Shown: positions 1-6,334 of the stretch, piece by piece
Layout: every line of letters begins with the position of its first letter
Numbering within the stretch: the stretch's first letter is position 1
NCBI RefSeq assembly: GCF_017830045.1
Contig: NZ_JAEDXU010000001.1
Location: 186,001-250,000, forward strand
DNA length: 64,000 nucleotides
DNA from: Enterococcus larvae
GTDB lineage: Bacteria > Bacillota > Bacilli > Lactobacillales > Enterococcaceae
Direction of reading: 5' to 3'
Made by a program: the position numbers and the translations under genes
The notes under the pieces: generated by a model
What the model was told of the DNA's origin: nothing
The model's database searches: none
The model's input: the letters and a program-made list of their open reading frames with translations, nothing else

Positions 1-850
1 TTTTATCGTAGAAATTCTTGTTGCCATCAATCCCATTTTTCAATAGCTTGGCATAGTCCTCTAGCGACTCCTTATAGCTCGGGTATTTTCTGAAGCTTGC
101 TGTAATTGTATATAGACTGCCGCTTCCGTTGTCTTCTTGTGTCGAAAAACTGACGCTTTTTCCTTCATAGCTTCCCTTCACACCGAATAGGTTATAGTTA
201 GGCGGGCTTGAAAGACTGCTGCTGCCTGAACCAGTCTCCAAGATTGCCTGACTGATCATGACCGATGCATACAGCTCATTTTCCCAAGCAATTTCCTGAG
301 CAAAACTGCTGATCGACTCGATGAATTCACCTGTACTTTGATTTTTCACCACAGAAAACTGATAATTTTCTTCAACCTCTGTTGTTTCAGCAACTCCTGG
401 GAGGTATTCGGCCAAATCCTCTGACGGCTCTGCTGCTTCCGGATTCTGTGTTTGCTGAGGTTGCTGCTCATTTACTATGATCTGACCTGTTAGTGTTGAT
501 GAATCAGTTGTTTGTTCTTTGATACTGCTTTCACTTGGAGTTGTAGAAGCAGGCACTTCACTTGTCGATGGGTTAGTTTCCTCTATTTCAGAATCAGTTG
601 TTGAATCGATCGTTGAACTGATGGTTTCCGAATAGTTCGGTTCTTCTGAAACCTCCACAGCCATATCCGATGACTCTATGCTAAAAGCAACTTTTGAATC
701 TGCACTCTCTGTTGTCTCATTAATGGATTCATTATTAGCACTTTGTTCCTGCTCCATAGCCATCAGCTGACCCGGATTCATTTTCATCCCTAAAGCAAGT
801 ATTCCGCCGCATACAAACAGCCCAAGTAAACAGTGTATTTTTTTATTCAT
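1..850 (-). CDS. Secreted N-acetylglucosaminidase (autolysin), 3' end outside window
   Basis: The frame is open from an ATG at 850 to the window edge (283 codons), so the C-terminus is missing. A hydrophobic signal segment lies at residues 6-21. It is followed by a long Ser/Thr/Glu-rich linker typical of enterococcal wall hydrolases. From about residue 160 a glucosaminidase (GH73-type) domain begins, with the motif AILETGSG (candidate catalytic Glu at residue 205) and then NYNLFGVKG. The family cleaves the glycan strands of peptidoglycan outside the membrane. The missing part probably holds the rest of the domain and any LysM repeats. It overlaps the upstream membrane-protein gene by 8 bases, so the two are probably co-transcribed. 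It is the last visible gene of the minus-strand set downstream of the candidate invertible promoter. Confidence 0.85.
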   Translation of the reverse strand, partial: MNKKIHCLLGLFVCGGILALGMKMNPGQLMAMEQEQSANNESINETTESADSKVAFSIESSDMAVEVSEEPNYSETISSTIDSTTDSEIEETNPSTSEVPASTTPSESSIKEQTTDSSTLTGQIIVNEQQPQQTQNPEAAEPSEDLAEYLPGVAETTEVEENYQFSVVKNQSTGEFIESISSFAQEIAWENELYASVMISQAILETGSGSSSLSSPPNYNLFGVKGSYEGKSVSFSTQEDNGSGSLYTITASFRKYPSYKESLEDYAKLLKNGIDGNKNFYDK

Positions 851-1205
851 AAAACTGTCGTTCCCCTCTCAGCATTTGCTGTCGTTCTCTACCTACTCTT
901 ATCTTCGTTATCTCTGTCTCTTTCCACAGGAAATTTTGATAATGCCACGCATTCATTCGAAAGAAAATCGTCAGCATCAATATCAGCATCATCAATATCA
1001 AATGAGCTAAAGTCATTTTTTCCTGAAAACCAGTGAAATAGCAAAAGCAAAATACGATTCCAAAAATAAACAGCAGCACAAGAGAAATGGTGAAGTGCAA
1101 CCAGTACAGCATTGTATAGCGCTTTATCTGCTGATGACGTCTATTCATATAAACAACAACCCCTTCCTCAAATTCAGCTATCCAAGACATGACCTGTTCT
1201 TTCAT
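843..1205 (-). CDS. Small membrane protein with two transmembrane segments
   Basis: A 120-residue protein that I do not recognise. Two hydrophobic segments (about residues 33-58 and 64-83) are separated by a very short loop, which makes a helical hairpin with both ends probably cytoplasmic. The N-terminus is mildly acidic and the C-terminus is basic (KIRVGRERQQMLRGERQ). The ribosome binding site is weak. The 3' end overlaps the glucosaminidase start by 8 bases, which suggests translational coupling. By position it may assist export or regulation of that wall hydrolase, but nothing in the sequence shows this. Confidence 0.6.
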   Translation of the reverse strand: MKEQVMSWIAEFEEGVVVYMNRRHQQIKRYTMLYWLHFTISLVLLFIFGIVFCFCYFTGFQEKMTLAHLILMMLILMLTIFFRMNAWHYQNFLWKETEITKIRVGRERQQMLRGERQFYE

Positions 1206-1316
1206 GAAGTTAACAGCGTGATAAATTCACAGAATTTTCAATCAATTATAATTATGTTGATGGAATTGATTTCCGTATTCATCAGCACCTGTCTTCAATC
1301 GTTCATTTTTATCAGG

Positions 1317-2051
1317 CTAAGTCTTCTCAATTTCTAAATCCAACATATATCCTCTTGCCCAAATTGTTCGAATAAATTCAGAGTATCCGGTTCTTCTTTC
1401 AACCTTTTTTCTCAAATAGAAAATTAGATTGGCAAGTCTGGCTCTATAAGAGTCCACCTCTTCTTCTTGCCAGACAAAGTTTCTCAGTTCTTCATAACCG
1501 AAAACTTTCCCTTTTTTACTACATAGAATCGTCAATAACCGGTATTCCAGTTTGGTCAGATTGATCTCAATCCCATTCTCAAACTGAAGGCTCCGATTAT
1601 GTTCATAAATAGTCAACTGATTCTCTCTCGTCTCATTTTCAATTACTTCGATCATTTCCTCTATCTGTTTTTCTTCAAAATGATTCACGGTGTTATGTAT
1701 AATGAGCTCAAATTCTGCTGGTGAGCACACCGCAGGGATGTGGCCATGAATTCCTAGTTTTAGATAAACTAATCGATTGATTTCCATCATTTTGTTTGAA
1801 AATGTCCAGATAAATGCTTTTGAGCTTTCCTTTATTTGAAAAATCAAATTACATATTTTCCAAATAACTTCTTCATTTTCTTCATCGAAGTGAATGATCA
1901 CTGCATCAACGTCTTCTATATCAGCTAACAGTTCTTCTGTTTCTGTGAAATCAACATTGTATTGATTTCTTGTTAATTCATTGACATATCTCTCATTAAG
2001 TTCTCCATTGATATTAACTACACTGACTGTGCACACTCTGTATTCCCCCAT
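1317..2051 (-). CDS. OmpR/PhoB-type winged-helix regulator with divergent receiver-like domain
   Basis: This is a 244-residue DNA-binding protein. The C-terminal half (about 150-240) has the OmpR/PhoB winged-helix pattern: LTKLEYRLLTILCSKKGKVF, then a recognition region with YRARLANLIFYLRKKVER and the wing ending IRTIWARGYML. The N-terminal 120 residues alternate strands and helices like a response-regulator receiver, but I see no convincing phospho-acceptor aspartate pocket. It may therefore be an atypical, unphosphorylated regulator. No sensor kinase gene is adjacent. It lies between two unknown genes and the membrane-protein/glucosaminidase pair and may regulate this locus. Confidence 0.7.
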   Translation of the reverse strand: MGEYRVCTVSVVNINGELNERYVNELTRNQYNVDFTETEELLADIEDVDAVIIHFDEENEEVIWKICNLIFQIKESSKAFIWTFSNKMMEINRLVYLKLGIHGHIPAVCSPAEFELIIHNTVNHFEEKQIEEMIEVIENETRENQLTIYEHNRSLQFENGIEINLTKLEYRLLTILCSKKGKVFGYEELRNFVWQEEEVDSYRARLANLIFYLRKKVERRTGYSEFIRTIWARGYMLDLEIEKT

Positions 2052-2133
2052 ATCTTTCCCTTGTTAAAAAGTACCAAGCCCTATGGATGTGATTGAACGT
2101 GGTACGGTCCCTTCAAAGACTAACCTATACACA

Positions 2134-3297
2134 TTAGGGTGTTTCTTTCTTGGATTCTTCTTTATGAATCATTTTTCTTAAAAAGTAATTTTCGCCCTGC
2201 AGCAAATCAAAATAAGCAGCTTTCTTCGCTAAGCTATGATAATCAGCCTTCATCAATTTGACGTAGGGATTTCGAAACCAGGGATATTGATTGATGATTG
2301 CTCTACTATCAATTTCTCTGCACTCATCCATCACTAGGTAGATGTCACTGTCAAAAATCATTTCCTTCAGCTGTGCAACCTGCTTATGCTTATATGTTAC
2401 TGATGAACCAACAGGAACTAGTTTCTCAGTCTGCTTGATAAGCGCTTTGTTGTTGTCCCATAATTTTTCTAAATACTTTGCTTTTTGCTTTAAATAAGAA
2501 TACTCACGCAAACTAATATGTAAATACTTAGAGGCTTCTTTGTCCTCATCTGAGTGCCTCAAATAGCTGATTCCACAGTCCACTACCGTCTGCTCCAATT
2601 TTTCAATCAGGAGTTCCAGTTTTTCGTTTGCAATTCGCATGCGTTCCTTTGTATAATCACTTCGTTTGATTTCTTCTTTATAGACTAACAACTGATTTTC
2701 CACACTAACTGCTTCTCTTGAAATTACTGGCTTCTTTATTGACCTTGCTTTTTTTGCCGGTCTGCTTCTCTCACTTTTATCTGCTTTCCCAGATAACCAT
2801 AAGTTTTTTTCCAAGAGCTGCTCTTCTATTTCTTGACTCAATGCTCTCACTGCTTCCTTCTCAGAATAAAACAGCTGCTGCTGGATGCTGGTCTGCAGCT
2901 GAATTTCGAAAGGAAAGCCATTGTCACTATAAGCAATTGGAACGAAATCCATATAATAAACTCTTCGATGATTTTTGCTCACTTCTGTTTTACAGCTTAG
3001 CCAGGCAAACTGAGGGAGCAGAACTGCTAATTCTTGCAGAACCCGCTCCCAACTTAATTCCCCTGATAATATTGAAATCTCCAAATGGTGGACAGCTGTC
3101 ATCACTTCAAACATCGCGCTAAAACGCTTGTTGACCTGTTCATACACACACTTCCCCATAGGCTGCCTCTCCAAATGAAGCTTTTCACAAGTTTGACAAA
3201 CTTCTTCCAGCGTTTCTACTTCATAAAGAAGCTCTTCTGTTGACGGGGCTGATGTCGGGTAAATGTTCACCTGTAGTTCTCTTTTCTTCACCTGCAA
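2134..3297 (-). CDS. Unknown protein, 387 aa, partly coiled-coil
   Basis: Not recognised. I place the start at a TTG (3297) because a strong GGGGAGGG ribosome binding site lies 5 bases upstream. This makes the gene overlap the preceding coiled-coil gene by 77 bases. The N-terminal part has a CQTC motif and mixed alpha/beta character. A basic linker at about 175-190 (KADKSERSRPAKKARSIKK) leads into a helical, probably coiled-coil C-terminal half. No signal peptide or membrane segment is visible. The long overlap suggests translational coupling and a shared function with the coiled-coil protein. Confidence 0.6.
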   Translation of the reverse strand: MQVKKRELQVNIYPTSAPSTEELLYEVETLEEVCQTCEKLHLERQPMGKCVYEQVNKRFSAMFEVMTAVHHLEISILSGELSWERVLQELAVLLPQFAWLSCKTEVSKNHRRVYYMDFVPIAYSDNGFPFEIQLQTSIQQQLFYSEKEAVRALSQEIEEQLLEKNLWLSGKADKSERSRPAKKARSIKKPVISREAVSVENQLLVYKEEIKRSDYTKERMRIANEKLELLIEKLEQTVVDCGISYLRHSDEDKEASKYLHISLREYSYLKQKAKYLEKLWDNNKALIKQTEKLVPVGSSVTYKHKQVAQLKEMIFDSDIYLVMDECREIDSRAIINQYPWFRNPYVKLMKADYHSLAKKAAYFDLLQGENYFLRKMIHKEESKKETP

Positions 3298-4153
3298 ATT
3301 TCCCTCCCCGTATTTCCAGATGACTTACTCTTTCTGCACTTGCAATTAACCTGTCAAACATATGATCTGATTCGGCCTTCAGTTCAATCAGCTTGCCGCG
3401 ATGTTTTTCTGTCTCCTGCTTGATCAGATGCAACTCCATTGCAGATTCAGACAACACTTTACGTGCTTCTGCTTCAGCACTCTCGCGAACCTGCTCGCCC
3501 TCCCATTGAGCACGAGCAATAACTTCCCGCTGCTGCTCCTTGGTTTCAATGATGATATTGGCTAAATCACTTTTTAACGTTTCCTGCTGATGGACTTTCA
3601 TTTCCAATTCCTTGATTCTTTGCTCCTGATCAACAATTTTCTTTTCATACGTTCGCTTTACAGAATCTACCTGACTGTCTTGCTTTCTAACGTGTTTTTT
3701 CCGTTCTGAAAGCTCGTCTTCCAACAGCTCTATATGGTTCTTGTATTCTCTCAATACAGCATCTGATTCACTTCGTATTTGGGTGATTTCTTCATCCAAT
3801 TGTTTACGCAATTCGTTTATCGCTGTCTCAGCCCTGTTTTCTTTTTCAGTCAATAAATTAGTGACTTTATAAAGTTCATCTTGTTTCTCTTCCAATTGAT
3901 CTGTCAATCGTTCTACTGTTTCTTCCAAGTGATCGATTTCATTTTTCATCTCTTGCTCTTCTTGGCGAGAGATCATTGGTTCTTCATATCTGTGGGGCTC
4001 GTTCTTTTCCTTTTTTCTCTTAGAGGTAAAATGAGGCTGCTCGTCATATTCTTCCTCTTCATAATCTGTGTATTCTCCGTAATCTTCTTCATCTTCATAA
4101 ATGTACACTTCATCATAATCCTGATCATCTTTACGTTTACCTAATCCAAACAT
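3221..4153 (-). CDS. Acidic-head coiled-coil protein
   Basis: A 310-residue protein with a very acidic Tyr/Asp/Glu-rich head (residues 8-40) and a basic patch (KRKKEK). Almost continuous coiled coil follows from about residue 65 to 270. The overall look resembles DivIVA-like or septation-associated scaffold proteins, but no DivIVA signature is evident. The ribosome binding site is a GGGAG about 12 bases upstream of the ATG. It is the first gene of the minus-strand set and lies directly beyond the left recombination-like site (4277-4303). It would receive transcription from the switch promoter if the segment inverted. I see no strong promoter between 4154 and the recombinase stop in the present orientation. 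Confidence 0.65.
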   Translation of the reverse strand: MFGLGKRKDDQDYDEVYIYEDEEDYGEYTDYEEEEYDEQPHFTSKRKKEKNEPHRYEEPMISRQEEQEMKNEIDHLEETVERLTDQLEEKQDELYKVTNLLTEKENRAETAINELRKQLDEEITQIRSESDAVLREYKNHIELLEDELSERKKHVRKQDSQVDSVKRTYEKKIVDQEQRIKELEMKVHQQETLKSDLANIIIETKEQQREVIARAQWEGEQVRESAEAEARKVLSESAMELHLIKQETEKHRGKLIELKAESDHMFDRLIASAERVSHLEIRGGKFAGEEKRTTGEHLPDISPVNRRASL

Positions 4154-4276
4154 CTTTTATCACTACTCCCGTCTAGTTCGTATTCTATTTTTCATCTTCA
4201 AAAAATCAGTCTTTCTGTGCTATTCTCCAAGATACGGATGTCATTTGATTTCTTACCAGTTCAATTATTTGACAAG

Positions 4277-4303
4277 TTTCTTAATTCAACTAAAATTAAG
4301 AAA
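4277..4303 (+). repeat. Candidate recombination core site A
   Basis: The site is a perfect 10-bp inverted pair (TTTCTTAATT / AATTAAGAAA) around an asymmetric 7-bp spacer, CAACTAA. This is the architecture of a tyrosine-recombinase core site. An almost identical site lies in the opposite orientation at 5722-5748, on the other side of the recombinase gene. The only two differences are a compensatory pair, one in each arm. Neither strand has a U-tract after this hairpin, so it is a poor terminator. The recombination role is inferred. Confidence 0.55.
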
Positions 4304-4365
4304 GATAGGCTCAAAAGCAATTGATACCAACGAAAAACGAAAATTATGACCATTTTTGTGACGTG

Positions 4366-5514
4366 TTATAGCGACTCATGGAACATCGTATCAATGGTGG
4401 ACATTGCTATCCGTCTAGTTTCCATTAACGAATCCGTATAAGTATCTAATGTCATTTTTACTGACTGGTGGCCAAGTATTTTGCTTAAGCTGGCTATGTC
4501 GATTCCTTTTTCTATACATCTGGTTGCGAAGGTGTGTCTCAATATGTGAAATTTCACATTATCCAGATCTGCTGCTTCCAAATTCTTTTTGAAATGATTT
4601 GTAACTGTTCGTGGTTCTACCAAACCACGTCCATTTCCTATAACATATTCCGAAACTGCTTTTTTACTCTTTTCAAGCAGATAGCTTTTCAGATTATAAG
4701 CTAAAGGGATTTGACGAAGTGAATATCTGGATTTTGGACTTCCTTCAATCAATTTTGTTTTTGATTCCTGTGATGACTCATCAAGAACTCTGGATATCGT
4801 CCTTTTAACGTAGATCAGTTCATTTTCAAAATCAATATCTGACCATTTCAATCCGCTGATTTCCCCAATCCTCATCCCAGAGTATAATGAAAGGATCACA
4901 GGAGAACAGCCTTTTTCCTGAAATGCAATGATTTCCAATCGTTTTTGCTGGCGTATTGTTAATGCACAGACCTCTTTCTTTCTCATCTTAGGCAACTCAA
5001 CAAAATCACATGGATTATCAGAAATATAAGCTTGTCGTTTTGCATCATTTAGAGATTTTTTTACAATATTGAACACGTTCTTGATTGAGCCAGCTGTCAA
5101 ATCCTTCTGCAAAACATAAATAAAGTTTTGTATATCCTTTGTCTGCAGCTTAGTAAGGGGGTAATTTCCTAACAGCGGCAATATATGTTTCTTTATTAAG
5201 CGATAGTAATTAGAATAAGTAGTTGCTTTTACTTTGTTCTTTACCTGCGTAGTCGCCCAATACTGTAACCAGTCCGCAAAAGAACCGTAATAAAGATTCA
5301 GAGGCTCGCTGCTTTCCAAGCGCTTGGCCTTTACTCTGATCAGTTTTTCTTTGACTTCAGCATACCTTCTTCCATAAACGGAACCATAAATGATCCTTCC
5401 ACTGGTTGACCGAGTCTTAATATAACGTCCTTCCCAGCGTCCATCTTTCCGCTTATAAATATTTTCACCTTTTTTTGCCAAATCATCCGCATCCTTCCCG
5501 TTATTTTTTGACAT
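4366..5514 (-). CDS. Tyrosine recombinase (phage integrase family), orphan
   Basis: This is a full-length 382-residue integrase. The N-terminal 70 residues resemble the arm-DNA-binding domain of Tn916/phage integrases (NIYKRKDGRWEGRYIK). A SAM-like core-binding domain follows (about 75-170), then a catalytic domain with SGMRIGEISGL (Arg), HILRHTFAT (His, Arg), LGHQS and TLDTYTDS (nucleophile Tyr). All catalytic positions appear intact. No excisionase, repressor or other phage gene accompanies it, and the prophage far to the right has its early region at the opposite end. It is flanked by inverted core-like sites, which suggests an inversion switch. The ATG at 5514 has no Shine-Dalgarno sequence. 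It may be coupled to a short upstream reading frame, or translation may begin at a TTG near 5481 preceded by AAGGA. Confidence 0.9.
   Translation of the reverse strand: MSKNNGKDADDLAKKGENIYKRKDGRWEGRYIKTRSTSGRIIYGSVYGRRYAEVKEKLIRVKAKRLESSEPLNLYYGSFADWLQYWATTQVKNKVKATTYSNYYRLIKKHILPLLGNYPLTKLQTKDIQNFIYVLQKDLTAGSIKNVFNIVKKSLNDAKRQAYISDNPCDFVELPKMRKKEVCALTIRQQKRLEIIAFQEKGCSPVILSLYSGMRIGEISGLKWSDIDFENELIYVKRTISRVLDESSQESKTKLIEGSPKSRYSLRQIPLAYNLKSYLLEKSKKAVSEYVIGNGRGLVEPRTVTNHFKKNLEAADLDNVKFHILRHTFATRCIEKGIDIASLSKILGHQSVKMTLDTYTDSLMETRRIAMSTIDTMFHESL
5489..5503 (-). repeat. Candidate recombinase arm site 1
   Basis: A 15-bp sequence, GCATCCTTCCCGTTA on the plus strand, inside the first codons of the recombinase gene. 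It recurs perfectly as an inverted copy at 6025-6039. A related direct copy lies at 5539-5555. Integrases with this N-terminal domain bind short repeated arm sites. The minus-strand reading contains AAGGA, so part of the similarity could reflect a ribosome binding site. Confidence 0.35.
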
Positions 5515-5536
5515 TTTTTTTGACGGCGTATTTCAT
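5501..5536 (-). CDS. Possible 11-codon leader peptide coupled to the recombinase
   Basis: A short frame, MKYAVKKNVKK, starts at an ATG (5536) preceded by GGGAAGG at 10 bases. It ends at a TAA that overlaps the recombinase start region. The recombinase ATG has no ribosome binding site of its own, so termination-reinitiation from this frame would explain its translation. It is a weak call because of its length. Confidence 0.3.
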   Translation of the reverse strand: MKYAVKKNVKK

Positions 5537-5538
5537 TA

Positions 5539-5555
5539 GCGGCACATCCTTCCCG
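5539..5555 (-). repeat. Candidate recombinase arm site 2
   Basis: GCGGCACATCCTTCCCG on the plus strand matches the inverted copy at 6028-6044 at 15 of 17 positions. It shares CATCCTTCCCG with site 1. It lies 25-40 bases upstream of the recombinase start. It also supplies the AAGGA-like signal for the short leader frame, so an arm-site role is uncertain. Confidence 0.3.
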
Positions 5556-5625
5556 AACATTTTTTTGATTTCATATCGCTTTTTTTCGATTGAAAATAGA
5601 TAAAAAAAATATTTCATTTATTTTC

Positions 5626-5654
5626 TTGACATAAAATGAACCGATTGTTAGAAT
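5626..5654 (+). promoter_or_regulatory. Strong sigma-A-type promoter inside the candidate invertible segment
   Basis: TTGACA (5626-5631), a 17-bp gap and TAGAAT (5649-5654) give a near-consensus promoter reading right, away from the recombinase. Transcription should start near 5661 and meet the hairpin at 5711-5760 within about 50 bases, giving only a short RNA of about 110 nt. No plus-strand gene lies between here and 11410. Confidence 0.65.
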
Positions 5655-5710
5655 GATATTGTCATATAATGAGTAAATCATGAAAATCAGTGCGATAAGT
5701 AATCAAGTCC

Positions 5711-5768
5711 ATATCATTTTATTTCTCAATTTTAGTTGAATTGAGAAAATAAAATGATATGTTTTTTT
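5711..5768 (+). terminator. Long hairpin plus T7 tract overlapping core site B
   Basis: A 21-bp stem with one bulge (outer arms ATATCATTTTA / TAAAATGATAT, inner arms those of site B) is followed at 5762-5768 by seven T. On the plus strand this reads as an intrinsic terminator, although the stem is AT-rich. The recombination spacer is the loop, so inversion would replace one half of the stem and remove the T-tract from the promoter's path. Confidence 0.55.
5722..5748 (-). repeat. Candidate recombination core site B
   Basis: The inner stem TTTCTCAATT / AATTGAGAAA surrounds TTAGTTG, the reverse complement of the site A spacer CAACTAA. Read on the minus strand it matches site A at 25 of 27 positions. 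The two differences are compensatory, so arm pairing is conserved. The orientation is opposite to site A. Confidence 0.55.
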
Positions 5769-5955
5769 GCTGTTTTTAAATAATAAATAAACATAAATAA
5801 AATAAACTCTATTATTAAAATAACACACTGAATATAATTATTGTTGATTTTTTTCACATTTTTATGAATAATGGGACCATGCTTTACATAATGTCTATAT
5901 CTATAAATTAATGTGATTTTCTTTTATCAACACTATACTTTCATGCATTTTCGTT

Positions 5956-6001
5956 GAGAAAAAAGAAAAAAACAGTCCCGAGACAACTATTCTCTGGACT
6001 G
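5956..6001 (-). terminator. Intrinsic terminator
   Basis: A hairpin with CAGTCC/GGACTG ends and an imperfect GAGA/TCTC inner stem (5973-6001) is followed on the minus strand by an A/T stretch rich in U (5956-5972). It would stop minus-strand transcription coming from the PTS operon before the recombinase region. Together with repeat copy A it fills the gene-free stretch 5769-6334; nothing else there looks coding with confidence. Confidence 0.6.
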
Positions 6002-6027
6002 AAATGACTGATTGATGGTTTTGGTAA

Positions 6028-6044
6028 CGGGAAGGATGCTCCGC
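6028..6044 (+). repeat. Candidate recombinase arm site 3 (inverted copy)
   Basis: CGGGAAGGATGCTCCGC. The overlapping 15-mer at 6025-6039 is the exact reverse complement of site 1. The 17-mer matches site 2 reversed at 15 of 17 positions. It lies about 280 bases right of core site B. Confidence 0.35.
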
Positions 6045-6147
6045 AACACAAACAACGCTATGAGTGCAGATGAGCTGGTAACTTCTATATAACCTTCTTG
6101 TTCTTCAGAGGTAGGTTCTAACACCTCATCTATTCTAAAACTAAGAG

Positions 6148-6325
6148 AAAAAAGAGGCTGAGACAGAAGTGTTTAGCTACAAGCAATAAGCCGGAATTCA
6201 CGAAAATTGTTTCACAAATTTTTGTTGAATTCCGGCTTATTGTCGTAGGAGCTACTTCTGACTCGCTGTTTATTCGGATTTAGGGTATGGAAAAGAGTGG
6301 CAACAGATTATTGTCCACTCACTTT
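6148..6325 (+). repeat. Dispersed palindromic repeat, copy A
   Basis: About 178 bp beginning AAAAAGAGGCTGAGACAG. It is nearly identical to the copies at 12591 and 20635, which lie in the opposite orientation. The centre is a 17-bp perfect inverted repeat, CAATAAGCCGGAATTCA and its complement. The far end carries a small GAGTGG/CCACTC hairpin next to a T-rich stretch. It begins about 10 bases after the PTS gene stop codon. It looks like a non-autonomous palindromic element that may act as a terminator. Confidence 0.8.
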
Positions 6326-6334
6326 TCCTCTTTT

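Larger units (their letters stand above)
4277..5768. other. Candidate invertible DNA segment carrying its own recombinase
   Basis: The recombinase gene, its upstream region and a strong outward-facing promoter (5626-5654) lie between two inverted 27-bp core-like sites. Site-specific recombination between inverted sites inverts the DNA between them. In the present orientation the promoter points right, into a hairpin plus T-tract and then gene-free DNA. After inversion it would point left across 4290 toward the start codon at 4153, giving a leader of roughly 210 bases. The geometry is visible in the sequence; inversion itself is inference. Confidence 0.5.

Noticed and set aside
4366-5514. This integrase as the integrase of the prophage at 25-64 kb
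   Set aside because: The phage early/repressor end, where its integrase should be, is at the right edge; 20 kb of ordinary host genes lie between.
5988-6150. Minus-strand open stretch ending near 5988 that could be a gene remnant
   Set aside because: No start codon or ribosome binding site; it runs into the repeat element. Could be a decayed 3' end, but not supportable.
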